64,000 bases of DNA, taken from NCBI GenBank assembly GCA_016709315.1, contig JADJMZ010000003.1, positions 310,001 to 374,000 on the forward strand, read 5' to 3'. A program made the position numbers and the translations under genes. Shown here one piece after another: positions 26,241 through 35,247 of the stretch. Position 1 is the first letter of the stretch; each line of letters starts with the position of its first letter. Source of the stretch: Ignavibacteria bacterium (GTDB lineage Bacteria > Bacteroidota > Ignavibacteria > Tepidaquicellales > Tepidaquicellaceae). The notes below the pieces were generated by a model. That model searched no databases, had not been told where the DNA came from, and saw nothing but the letters and a program-made list of their open reading frames with translations.

Positions 26241-28691
26241 TTATTTGATCAGCATCATTCTCTTAATATCACTGAATTCTCCGGCTTTCAACTGATAGAA
26301 ATAAGTTCCGCTTGAAAGATTCAAAGCATTAAAATCAATGCTGTAAACTCCTGCAGTCTTTATTTCACTTACCAACTGAGATACTTCTTTTCCAAGCATG
26401 TCATAAATTTTCAAAGAAACAAATGACTGTTTAGGAATTGAGAAATTGATCTTCGTTGAAGGATTGAAAGGATTAGGATAGTTCTGTGACAATTCATATC
26501 TCTCAGGTGAAAGAGTAATCGGTGAATTATTGATTCCGGTTACCAGACCTGATGTTACATCGTCAATATATAAATTATTTCCAAAAGCACTCTTTGCAAC
26601 AAATCTTACTTTGTTAGTTCCGATTGGCATTGCAAATACTTTTGTAGCCCACTGAGTGCTGGTCGGTGTGAAAGCTCCTGTAACCGGACCGCCGACAGTT
26701 GTCATTATTGGTGATGAATTTGTTCCTGAAGAAATAGTCTGTGAAGCGCCCATTCCTATTAATCTTGTCCATGTAGTACCGCCATCTATTGAAGTTTCAA
26801 TTATGCATGAATCATTAGCCAGAGTGCCGCCTGAAAGATAGAAAGCATGTGTATAATTGAATCTCAGATAATTTGAAGGAGCGGTAACAGCAGGGAACTG
26901 GTTACTTGTAACTGTCTGAAGAGGTGTCGTTGTACCTGCTGACCAGAAATCATATTTAGCTGATCCTGTTCCGATACCCCATGCGCTTACAGTATTTCTT
27001 GTCCAGTATTGTGTAGTGCCGCCGCCGTTATCCAATCCCCAGAAAGGAGGCGGGAAATCTGCACTGCTGAAATCCTGGTTAAGCGGTAATAATCCTGCTC
27101 TTCTGAAAGTAATGGTTCTGTCAGGAGCAGTCGAATTTAAAGAATCTGTACTTGCAAAAGCTCTTACTCTCCATTGCCCTGTTACTGAATCTCCGGGGAC
27201 AACTCCGAGTCCTGCAAGAATACTGTCTATCTGTGAGTTTCTGACAGTAAGAACAGTATCAAGTCCGCTGTTGTTTGAAGATAATCTTAATGTAGCAGGA
27301 TCTGTATAAGTAGCACCGACTTTAAAAAGCCATTTGTATGTTGCGCCTAAACCTGATCTGTTCCATATAACATTAACAGGTGAAAGATCAACCGGTGAAG
27401 TAACGATCCTTGTTCCTGTCGGAGGTTATACTAAAGTAAAAGGATTTAAAGTAACCTGTTGTCTTCTTAAAGTAATCGCTCTTGGACCGTTTGCTGAAAT
27501 TAATGAATCCAGTCCGGGAGCTCCTCCGCCTTTATATGCATAAACATTCCACTGACCAACTGCGGAATCGCTTGCTGATCCGTTGTTTGTAAAACCGTTT
27601 GCTGCAAGAATCGCATCAAGGGCTCCTAAAGTTGTTGTGATGCTGTTAGTATTTGATGGAATTGTAAGTCTTCTTGGCGGAACAACCGGATTACCGAAAA
27701 TCCATTTGTATGTAGCGCCGCCTGCTGATGTATCCCAGGTTATTGTAACAGGTGTTGAAGATCCTGCAACTGTAACAACTCTTGCGCCTGCAGCCGGTGA
27801 TAATAGACTGAAAGGATTTAATTCTCTTGCAACTCCTCCCGGAATTACAAATGCATCCACTTCACTTGCAGCAGGAAAACTTCCTACGAGTGTACAATTA
27901 CCTGTAATAAGATCTGCTCTGTATATTCCGCTTGTTCCAGCAGCAAGATAAGCAGCCAGGAATAATGAATCAGTGGAACCGTCAAATGCCATTCCCTGTG
28001 CGAAATTCAGATCTAAACTAAGATTTGCTACTGTAGTCGCTGCACCTGTTGTTTTGTTAAGTGTAGTTAAACGGTCCGGATTTCCGATATCAACCGAATA
28101 AATAATTCCTGCGTTGTTTATTGCAAGATCAATTGGAAGAGCTGATCCTGTTGTAGAACCGACTGATGTCAAAGCACCTGTAGTAAGGTTACAGGTATAA
28201 AGAGTACCTGTTGTACCGTTTGTACTGAGTGCATACATTGTGCTTGTAGTTTTATCCCAGGAAAGACCTGTTATAGTGTGACCTGAGCTAAGACCTGACA
28301 TAGGTCCGACAGCAGTTCTTGCGCCTGTGGAAGTATCTATTCTTACAAGATTAGCTGAACCTGCAGCAATATATTCTGCACCGTAATAAACTCCGGTTGC
28401 TGCGTTGATTGCTCCTCCGAATAAATTTGTAGCCAGAGCGCCTCCGAGATTTGTTAATGTGCCCGGTGTATTCAAAAATGATTTGAATGTCTGGCTGGTT
28501 GTGCCAACAGTATTTCCGAAGAAACGGCTGTTGTAAGCTGTGATATTATTATTACCCGGATTTATATTCTGTGAATAATTTGCCGGTGCGGGTAATACCG
28601 ACGGAAGCAGATTTGCTTTGTTATTGTCCTGAGCTTTGATACTCAGTGCAGATAACAATACAAAACCAAGAACAAGAAATAGTTTTTTCAT
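26241..28691 (-). CDS. Large secreted SusE-like/anchor-J protein with T9SS domain, interrupted by one in-frame TAA
   Basis: Signal peptide (1-20, ends S-I-K-A-Q), an N-terminal beta-propeller-like region of DUF4394 type (repeated T-G-A-x-T-x-V), two or more SusE-like repeats (N-P-F-S-L-L-S-P-A-A-G and A-T-Y-K-W-I-F-G), a choice-of-anchor-J-like jelly-roll (D-F-S-S-A-D-F-P-P-P-F-W-G) and a T9SS tail (L-S-Q-N-Y-P-N-P-F-N-P). The frame is continuous over 817 codons except TAA at 27426-27428. The preceding repeat has TCA (Ser) at the matching position, N-P-F-S-L-L-S-P against N-P-F-T-L-V-stop-P-P, so one C-to-A change explains it. Downstream coding stays intact. Confidence 0.85.
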
Positions 28692-29250
28692 TTGTTTTCT
28701 TTTTAGGTTATTAAAAATGTGTTTTAATTTAAAGCTGAATTGAAATCTCTCTTTCCTGATGGAATTAAATTCTAATTCAGATTTATTGGACTGATTGTAA
28801 GTTATCCATTTTATCTGTTTTTATCAATAAAGAAATTCAATTAACCACTGAATAATAGTCAGTGGTGTCCAAAACGTTTTGTAATGAACAAATAACTTTT
28901 TAATTTTGCATATAAAAACAATAATATCTAAGATTTAAAATTTAATCCCTCCCAAACTTTCTCATTTAAAGAGATTTTCTCAAAACATTATGACCACCCC
29001 CTTAATCCCCCTCCTTTGCAAGGAGGGGGAAGCCCGCTGAAGGCGGGTTTGCTCCGCCTCGTCCCATAGGCGAGCAGGGGGAGGTCATACAACTTCAATT
29101 ATCATTACACTATATTGTAAAGATGTGGAAACCAATTGAAGAAGTTTGTCACAAAACTTCCATTCAACGTTTTGGACGGATGTGAATAATAGTCTATTCT
29201 CAGATATATTTTTAGTTTGAAACGCAATAATAATAAGATTAAATTTATAC
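28692..29250. other. Spacer holding a 322 bp palindromic element
   Basis: Divergent promoters for the SusE-like gene (-) and trhO (+) must lie at its ends. The middle is the repeat element at 28861-29182. No gene is seen. Confidence 0.7.
28849..29194. mobile_element. MITE-like element with terminal repeats and 12 bp target duplication
   Basis: A 322-base segment (28861-29182) bounded by direct repeats TGAATAATAGTC (28849-28860 and 29183-29194). Its ends carry the inverted repeat GTCCAAAACGTT (28867-28878; right arm about 29167-29178). Inside is a second palindrome, ATGACCacCCCC / GGGGGAGGTCAT, enclosing CCCCCTCC/GGAGGGGG and CCCGC/GCGGG hairpins. No transposase is encoded, so if mobile it depends on an enzyme elsewhere. 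The end sequence matches the start of the 19 kb direct repeats. Confidence 0.7.
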
Positions 29251-30186
29251 ATGAAAAATAATCTGCCTTACAGAGTCCTGCTTTATTATAAATATGTTAA
29301 TATTTCTGACCATGAGATTTATGCGAAGCATCATCTCAAATTCTGTACAGCCCTCGGTGTGAAGGGAAGGATAATAATAGCCGGAGAGGGAATTAACGGC
29401 ACATTGTCCGGTACAAAAGATCAGACAGATGCGTATATTTATGCAATGAAAATGGATCCGAGATTTCAGAAAATGGAATTTAAAATTGATGAAGCTGATG
29501 GACATGTTTTTAAGAAATTGTATGTCAGACCAAAAAAGGAAATTGTTACTTTAAATCTTAAAGAAGACATTGACCCGAATCAGCTTACCGGAAAACATCT
29601 GCAGCCCGCAGATTTTCTTGAAGCTATGGAAAACGAAGACGTTGTAATTATTGATGCCCGCAATGACTATGAATATGATCTCGGTCATTTCAGGAATGCT
29701 ATCAGACCTGATGTGAGGAATTTCAAAGAATTTCCTCAATGGGTCAGAGAGAATAAAGAAAGATTTGAAGGGAAAAAAATTCTCGCTTACTGTACCGGAG
29801 GCATCAGATGCGAAAAGTTTTCCGGATTACTTCTTAAAGAAGGACTCAGCGATGTAAATCAGCTTAAAGGCGGGATCATAAATTATTCTAAGGATCCGCA
29901 AACAAGAGGTTCAATGTTTGAAGGAAAATGTTATGTCTTCGATGAAAGAATTTCAGTTGATATAAATTTTGCAGAAGGTTACACTATGGTCGGCAGATGT
30001 TATCATTGCGGAAAACCGCATGACAGGTATGTCAACTGCGCTCATCTGAGCTGTCATTTTCAGTTCATCTGCTGTGAAGAATGCGAGATCAGTCATAAAA
30101 GATCATGTTCAAAAACTTGTGAAGAAGCTCAAGATCATGAATACAAAATTGAGAAGTATGGTAAAATGGAAAAACAGGAGTCTTAA
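29251..30186 (+). CDS. trhO: tRNA uridine-34 hydroxylase TrhO (rhodanese-like)
   Basis: Makes 5-hydroxyuridine at tRNA wobble position 34 (YceA/TrhO family). 311 residues: N-terminal acylphosphatase-like region (G-E-G-I-N-G-T-L-S-G), rhodanese domain with I-I-D-A-R-N-D-Y-E and active loop C-T-G-G-I-R-C (Cys181), then a Cys-rich tail (C-Y-H-C-G-K-P, C-C-E-E-C, C-S-K-T-C) that probably binds zinc. Standard length. Monocistronic or followed loosely by the next gene. Confidence 0.93.
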   Translation: MKNNLPYRVLLYYKYVNISDHEIYAKHHLKFCTALGVKGRIIIAGEGINGTLSGTKDQTDAYIYAMKMDPRFQKMEFKIDEADGHVFKKLYVRPKKEIVTLNLKEDIDPNQLTGKHLQPADFLEAMENEDVVIIDARNDYEYDLGHFRNAIRPDVRNFKEFPQWVRENKERFEGKKILAYCTGGIRCEKFSGLLLKEGLSDVNQLKGGIINYSKDPQTRGSMFEGKCYVFDERISVDINFAEGYTMVGRCYHCGKPHDRYVNCAHLSCHFQFICCEECEISHKRSCSKTCEEAQDHEYKIEKYGKMEKQES

Positions 30187-30248
30187 CAGAAACAGACTTA
30201 CCGAAAATTTCCTGTTCTGAATAAACTAACTTGTGAATGTAATTTCCA

Positions 30249-30716
30249 ATGGAAAAAGTAAAGAGTCTCCTTCCTTATAATGAGATATTAAATAAATGGA
30301 ATAACAGCATTCAGTCAGAAACTGCCGCAAGACTGCTGACATTAGAGCAGACAGAAGCGCTTGAATCTGTAATCGTTGATGATGAAGGATGGGAATATCT
30401 GTTGTCTGTATTTAATAATGGAAGAGAAACCGACGCCTGGCTTGCATTAGACTGGCCTGACGGGTTTGACGAACTGCTGCTGTGCGTTCCGCTGTGCAGT
30501 CTTGTAAAGTTCGAATGCAGCAGATGCTTTGTCGGAATGAGACAGGATAATAATTCCTGCGCAAATGATTTTTCTCTTTTCGGATATATAGCCGAACTCA
30601 TAAAAGCTGCTGACAGAGAAGGATTAATGAATCATATTGGTTCGATAAAAAAGATATTGTTATCTGAAGGATATATATGGAACATTGAGAAAAGAATAAT
30701 TGAAAAAAGAAAATAA
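30249..30716 (+). CDS. Hypothetical protein
   Basis: 155 residues, soluble, no signal peptide. Contains W-L-A-L-D-W-P-D-G-F-D-E-L-L-L-C and C-S-R-C-F-V-G; three Cys within about 14 residues could bind metal but no known motif fits. Mostly helical by composition. It lies 62 bases after trhO and may share its message. I do not recognise a family. Confidence 0.6.
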   Translation: MEKVKSLLPYNEILNKWNNSIQSETAARLLTLEQTEALESVIVDDEGWEYLLSVFNNGRETDAWLALDWPDGFDELLLCVPLCSLVKFECSRCFVGMRQDNNSCANDFSLFGYIAELIKAADREGLMNHIGSIKKILLSEGYIWNIEKRIIEKRK

Positions 30717-30895
30717 TTTCAAATTACAAATTGAGAAAATCTAAAATCCAAAATACAAAATCTAAAATCTTTTAAATTCCAAATCCGAAATTCCAATTCC
30801 CAAATTGAGAAAATCCAAAATCCAAAATCCAAAATCATTATAATTCCAATTCCCAAATTGAGAAAATCCTAAATCCGAAATTCCCAATTCCAAAT
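30717..30895. repeat. Low-complexity CCAAAATCC / CCAATTCCC tandem region
   Basis: About 170 bases of short degenerate repeats: CAAAATCTAAAATC, CAAAATCCAAAATCC and two longer blocks of about 60 bases each containing AATTCCAATTCCCAAATTGA GAAAATCC. The larger block occurs twice in tandem. Confidence 0.8.
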
Positions 30896-32065
30896 TTAAA
30901 CAAACTGCCCTGCCGCAAATCCCGAAGACCACGCCCACTGAAAATTGTATCCTCCGAGCCATCCGGTCACATCAACAACTTCCCCGATAAAGTAAAGTCC
31001 TTTTACTTTCTTGGATTCCATTGTCTTAGATGAGAGTTCGTCTGTGTCAACTCCTCCGCATGTTACTTCCGCTTTATTAAAACCCTCTGATCCTTTTACA
31101 ATTATCTGCCAGTCATGTATCTTTTCTGAAATATCTTTTACTTCTTTCTCAGACAAATGATTTACGGATTTAGACGGCAGATATTTTTCACAGAATACCT
31201 GCGCAAATCTTTTTGGAAAATATTCTGAAAGAAAATTTACAAGCAGGGACAGGTTGCCGGAATTATTTTTTAAAATCTCATAAAAATTTAATTCAGGAAG
31301 AAGATTAACAGAAATGCTGTCATTATTCCGGCAGTAAGATGATATCTGAAGTATTGCCGGACCGCTCAGACCTCTGTGAGTGAACAGAATATTTTCCCTG
31401 AAACCGGTTTTTCCGTAACTGACATAAGAATCAACGGAAATACCGCTTAACTCTCCGAATGTTTCAGTAAAATCATTTTTGAATAGCAACGGCACAAGTC
31501 CCGGATGAATGCCGGTATTTTTTATGCCGAAATGTTTGGCTGTCCTGTATCCAAAATCAGTCGCACCCATTTTTGGAATGGAAAGTCCTCCGGTTGCGAT
31601 TACAAGAGATTCAGAAGTATAAGTTCCCTGTGAAGTTTCGACTACAAACAAATCGTTTTTTTGAACAGCATCAACTGTGCAGTCTGTAATAACTTCAGCT
31701 CCTGATTCACTGCATTCTTTTAAAAGCATTTCAACTATCTGTTTCGAACTATCATCACAGAACAATTGCCCGTCTTTCTTTTCGTGAAAATGTATGTTGT
31801 GTTCTTTTACAAGAGAAATAAAATCATCCGGAGTGTATCTTGATAAAGCTGATTTACAGAAATGCGGATTATCGGAAATGAAATTTATGTGAGATGCATT
31901 TGTATTTGTGAAATTACATCTGCCGCCTCCCGATATAAGAATTTTCTTTCCGGCTTTTTCGGAATGTTCGATAAGCAATACCGACCTGTTCCTTTTAGCG
32001 GCTTCAGCAGCGCACATCATGCCTGCTGCGCCGGCACCGATAATTAAGACATCTTTATTGATCAA
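30896..32065 (-). CDS. BaiN/HI0933-like flavoprotein
   Basis: 389 residues. FAD-binding G-A-G-A-A-G-M-M-C-A-A (9-19), family motif G-G-G-R-C-N-F-T-N-T (about 48-57), A-T-G-G-L-S-I-P-K-M-G-A-T (about 153-165) and C-terminal G-E-V-V-D-V-T-G-W-L-G-G-Y-N-F-Q-W-A. The family (PF03486) includes the bile-acid enzyme BaiN, but most members have unknown substrates. Complete and single-copy; upstream is palindromic DNA. Confidence 0.92.
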   Translation of the reverse strand: MINKDVLIIGAGAAGMMCAAEAAKRNRSVLLIEHSEKAGKKILISGGGRCNFTNTNASHINFISDNPHFCKSALSRYTPDDFISLVKEHNIHFHEKKDGQLFCDDSSKQIVEMLLKECSESGAEVITDCTVDAVQKNDLFVVETSQGTYTSESLVIATGGLSIPKMGATDFGYRTAKHFGIKNTGIHPGLVPLLFKNDFTETFGELSGISVDSYVSYGKTGFRENILFTHRGLSGPAILQISSYCRNNDSISVNLLPELNFYEILKNNSGNLSLLVNFLSEYFPKRFAQVFCEKYLPSKSVNHLSEKEVKDISEKIHDWQIIVKGSEGFNKAEVTCGGVDTDELSSKTMESKKVKGLYFIGEVVDVTGWLGGYNFQWAWSSGFAAGQFV

Positions 32066-32180
32066 TATTAAGATTAAGAAATATTAAAGTTATTTGAATC
32101 TTCAATTGCATAATAATTAGTTCAGCAATCAAATCAAATATAAAATTTTGTAAAACAATCCGCCGTCGGTAGATTAACAA

Positions 32181-32276
32181 AAAGGGCTCACTTTCAATTT
32201 GAGTTAGTACGAAATATTTTCGTAGCAATACGATATTTCGTAGAAAAATGAACTTCTTAATTGAAATGAACCCTTT
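32181..32276. repeat. Nested palindrome
   Basis: Outer imperfect arms AAAGGGCTCACTTTCAATT (32181-32199) and AATTGAAATGAACCCTTT; inner arms TACGAAATATTTTCGTA (32208-32224) and TACGATATTTCGTA (32229-32242). Confidence 0.85.
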
Positions 32277-32304
32277 ATGAAACAAATTGCCTCAGGCGGG
32301 GTGA

Positions 32305-32360
32305 CCAAAAAGTTGCCATTCATAATATCAGAATATGAGATGGTTCAGGCAACTTTTTGG
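32305..32360. repeat. CCAAAAAGTTGCC hairpin element
   Basis: Perfect 13-base inverted repeat CCAAAAAGTTGCC (32305-32317) / GGCAACTTTTTGG (32348-32360), 30-base loop. Preceded by a C-rich CCTCAGGCGGGG stretch. A diverged copy lies at 35112-35170. Confidence 0.85.
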
Positions 32361-32428
32361 AACCCTGCGATAGCGGCAATTGCTGCAAATATTTAAGCCC
32401 GCTTTCGGCTAAAAGCATAAAATCAAAA

Positions 32429-33157
32429 TCACGGCGATATAACACTCACAGCATTAAATGCATTATTATCCACAATTTCCAGATCCGATGCATCCACAAA
32501 ATCATCACCGTTCAAATCTGATGGTTCATATCCTGAAAGGGCATTTAAAGCGTCGTTATCAACTAAACTTATATCCGAAGCGTCAACAATACCGTCCTGA
32601 TTTACATCTCCGCTGTAGATTCCGAATCTCACAGGTGAGAAATCTACTTGTTTCATATTGTTACCGAATGCCTGTGTTACTGCTGGAGTAAAATCATAAG
32701 TAAGTGAATTTCCTGCAAACAATTGTGTTGAACTGCTCCAGGTCTCGAGAGAATTTCTGTGTTTGGTTACCAAATAATAGTTTGTGCCGTTTAAGGCATT
32801 AAAAAATAAAAAAGAACCGGAGCCTGTAAAATTCAGCATGCTTTTTGCAGAATCTGCAATTGCAAATGGAAAGAATGAATTTCTCAGGTAAACAGTTAAA
32901 GTATCCGGGACCATTACGTCCAGGGAAGAATTATAAAATCCCTGTATGATCAAAGTGAGGTTCAGGAGATATACCGGACCACCGCATATTGTACCGCTGC
33001 CTGAAAAAGTGCCGTTAATATTTATCTGATCAGCGCAGATATCAGCGCCTGCCTGAACTTCTACAGCAGTACCGTTCTGAAAATTCATTACACTCTGGCC
33101 GAATGATGTCGAAGTAAATGCAATGACTATAGACATAAAACAAATTATGATTTTCAT
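32429..33157 (-). CDS. Secreted dockerin-type protein
   Basis: 242 residues. Signal peptide (about 1-20), beta-rich middle, and two calcium-binding dockerin repeats at the C-terminus (G-D-V-N-Q-D-G-I-V-D-A-S-D-I and S-D-L-N-G-D-D-F-V-D-A-S-D-L, each followed by V-D-N). Unlike its neighbours it has no T9SS tail visible. Dockerins in this phylum often occur outside cellulosomes; a cohesin partner is not in the window. It follows the S74 protein gene after 10 bases, so probably one operon on -. Confidence 0.85.
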   Translation of the reverse strand: MKIIICFMSIVIAFTSTSFGQSVMNFQNGTAVEVQAGADICADQININGTFSGSGTICGGPVYLLNLTLIIQGFYNSSLDVMVPDTLTVYLRNSFFPFAIADSAKSMLNFTGSGSFLFFNALNGTNYYLVTKHRNSLETWSSSTQLFAGNSLTYDFTPAVTQAFGNNMKQVDFSPVRFGIYSGDVNQDGIVDASDISLVDNDALNALSGYEPSDLNGDDFVDASDLEIVDNNAFNAVSVISP

Positions 33158-33167
33158 TTTCCTCTCC

Positions 33168-34550
33168 TTATTTAGAATTTTTCATGTTCTCTTTGCTTTC
33201 TATAAGAGACACGTGTTTTAAATAAGTCAGTTCATTTAACATTTGTTCAAGCTTTACAATTTTATCATTGGCTGTTTTAAGCTGTACTATTTCTACTCTT
33301 AATTCATCGTTCTCCGTTTTCAGGTCCTGTATGGCTTTAACCATTACAGGCAGAAGGTTACCGTATGTAGCTTCCATCCTGTCAGGATTACTCTTTAAAA
33401 CAAGATTAAGCCAGTCCGCATTCTGAGTCGTCTGAACTTCGTCAAGTTCCTGTGCAATGAATCCTGCAGTAGGAACATCGCTCATTTTACTTCCGTCTGA
33501 TATATCGCTTTCATACCACTCTCTTTTATCCCAGTTAAACTGTCGTGGTTTTAATTTCATTATGAAATCTAACCCGAGATTCAGGTCTTTGATATTTTTC
33601 TTATCTCTCATATCAGATAAACTTGTAATTGTCTGAACATTACAGCGAAATGAAGTAATACTTCCATTTCCAATAGTGATTTGATTGCTTGTTAAACTTG
33701 TTAAAAGCTCTGCATTATAACCTAATAAAATATTGTTTGAGCCTGAAATAAGATTTGTCCCGATGGACGTTCCCAAAGCAGTATTATTATTGCCGGTGAG
33801 CAGGTTATTGAAAGCATTCGCTCCAATTCCAATATTGCTGCCGCCTGTGGTACTAGTATCTAAAGCTCCTACACCTATGGCTATGTTATTATCACCGGTG
33901 GTATTGCTAAATAAAGTATGATTTCCAACAGCAATGTTAGAATTACCGGAGGTGTTAGAAAATAAGGCATTCACTCCTAAAGCATCGTTATAGCTTCCAT
34001 CGATGTTGGAATACAATGCATTTACACCTACAGCATTACTGTTAACTCCGGAGATGTTATTAATAAAAGCATTCACTCCTAAAGCTGTAAGAGCGTTACC
34101 TGTAGTATTGTGCTGCAAACTATTCACTCCCATAGCTGTATTGTTTGATCCGATGGTGTTGGAAAACAAAGATTTAAATCCCATAGCTGTATTCTGAACG
34201 CCGGTAGAGAGACTTAAAAGAGTAGAATGCCCTACCCCTGTATTATATGCTGGATCTGTAGTCATTGAAAAATTACCTGAGTTAATACCTACAAACGTAT
34301 TGTAAGATCCGTAATTATGCAAAAATCTTTCAGTACCTTTAAACAAAACACCCAGGCTTGAGCCGGTTGTATTCTCAAGCCGTAGATTCCTGAGTATGTT
34401 CACCTGACCATTTGACTGCGTTAATGTTAAATAATTACTTGATGCATCCTTGATTGAAAAAATTCCGCTGGTTCCCAGTGTGTTTACAATGTTCTGTGAA
34501 AAAACACTTGTGGAAATTAAAAAGCTGATGGAGATTAGTAATGTTTTCAT
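33168..34550 (-). CDS. Secreted repeat protein with S74 intramolecular chaperone domain
   Basis: 460 residues. Signal peptide (1-18), then about ten short repeats of the type N-T-x-G-x-x-N-x-A-x-G-x-x-A-L (about 75-280), typical of trimeric beta-helix stalks, then a peptidase S74 domain (S-D-M-R-D-K-K-N-I-K-D-L, G-F-I-A-Q-E-L) and a C-terminal coiled coil (about 410-450). In phage tail fibres the S74 part directs trimer folding and cuts itself off. Here it is chromosomal and with export signal, so a surface fibre or adhesin is inferred. Confidence 0.88.
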   Translation of the reverse strand: MKTLLISISFLISTSVFSQNIVNTLGTSGIFSIKDASSNYLTLTQSNGQVNILRNLRLENTTGSSLGVLFKGTERFLHNYGSYNTFVGINSGNFSMTTDPAYNTGVGHSTLLSLSTGVQNTAMGFKSLFSNTIGSNNTAMGVNSLQHNTTGNALTALGVNAFINNISGVNSNAVGVNALYSNIDGSYNDALGVNALFSNTSGNSNIAVGNHTLFSNTTGDNNIAIGVGALDTSTTGGSNIGIGANAFNNLLTGNNNTALGTSIGTNLISGSNNILLGYNAELLTSLTSNQITIGNGSITSFRCNVQTITSLSDMRDKKNIKDLNLGLDFIMKLKPRQFNWDKREWYESDISDGSKMSDVPTAGFIAQELDEVQTTQNADWLNLVLKSNPDRMEATYGNLLPVMVKAIQDLKTENDELRVEIVQLKTANDKIVKLEQMLNELTYLKHVSLIESKENMKNSK

Positions 34551-34766
34551 TTTTTTCTTACTTTTAATTTATAAATAATAATTTTAAAAAAAACAAATTA
34601 ATTACTTTGGGGTATAATTATCTGTGAGGTGTTTCCTTCTTGGAAGAAGGAGGTGAAGAACTTATATCTTTGAATTAGATAAACAAAGATTATTACAGTT
34701 TTATAAGTTTAATTAATTTTATAATTGGAAAATTTAAACTAAATGTTTTTTAGGTTTGAACAATTT

Positions 34767-34957
34767 TTTGGGGAAAGTACAGTTGTTTGGGGAAAGAACG
34801 ATTATTTTGGTAAGAACTATTATTTTGGGAAAGAACTAATGTTTGGGGAAAGAACTAATGTTTGGGGAAAGAACTAATGTTTGGGGAAAGAACTATTATT
34901 TGGGGAAAGAACTATTATTTGGGGAAAGAACTAATGTTTGGGGAAAGAACTAATGTT
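34767..34957. repeat. 19 bp tandem repeat, about ten copies
   Basis: Unit TTTGGGGAAAGAACTAATG. The central units (34861-34955) are near identical; two adjacent units end ATTA in place of AATG, and the first three are degenerate. The G4 tracts recur every 19 bases, all on the same strand. A VNTR-like locus. Confidence 0.93.
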
Positions 34958-35111
34958 AGAACCGGAACAATTAAATTATTTATTCAAAACTATATATTTC
35001 TATTCTTAAATACAATTGAGTTTTTTGAATTCAATGTGTACAATTAGAAATAAAGTCATTAAGTTCTCTATGCTCCGCCGTTGTAAGTGCCTGCCCGTCC
35101 TCCGGCGGGTT

Positions 35112-35170
35112 CCAAAAAGTTTGCGTGATTAAATTTCTGGAAAGTTTACATTTAACTGCAAACTTTTTTG
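35112..35170. repeat. CCAAAAAGTTTGC hairpin element
   Basis: Inverted repeat CCAAAAAGTTTGC (35112-35124) / GCAAACTTTTTTG (35158-35170) just before the MutS-like gene, preceded by a CCTCCGGCGGG palindrome. Related to the element at 32305-32360. Confidence 0.8.
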
Positions 35171-35247
35171 TCACCAACAACAAAGCTGAACTTATTCCAA
35201 TCAATTTCTTTCGTATAAATTTAACATTATTAAAATTATATTGACGA

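Larger units (their letters stand above)
32066..32428. other. Spacer with two nested palindromic elements
   Basis: No gene. Holds the nested palindrome 32181-32276 and the hairpin 32305-32360, listed separately. The remainder is AT-rich. Confidence 0.7.
34551..35247. other. Spacer with 19 bp tandem repeat array
   Basis: Contains the ten-unit tandem array (34767-34957) and a hairpin element (35112-35170), plus a small CCTTCTT/AAGAAGG hairpin near 34630. An open frame over the array only repeats the unit and is not believed to be a gene. Confidence 0.8.

Noticed and set aside
33168..34550. Prophage tail fibre
   Set aside because: No phage genes are near; the protein has a signal peptide and bacterial-type stalk repeats.
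34767..34957. CRISPR array
   Set aside because: The 19-base units are contiguous with no unique spacers, and no cas gene is present.
34862..35047. Open reading frame across the 19 bp repeats
   Set aside because: It translates only the repeat unit with no start signals and is an artefact of 19-base periodicity over a stop-free stretch.
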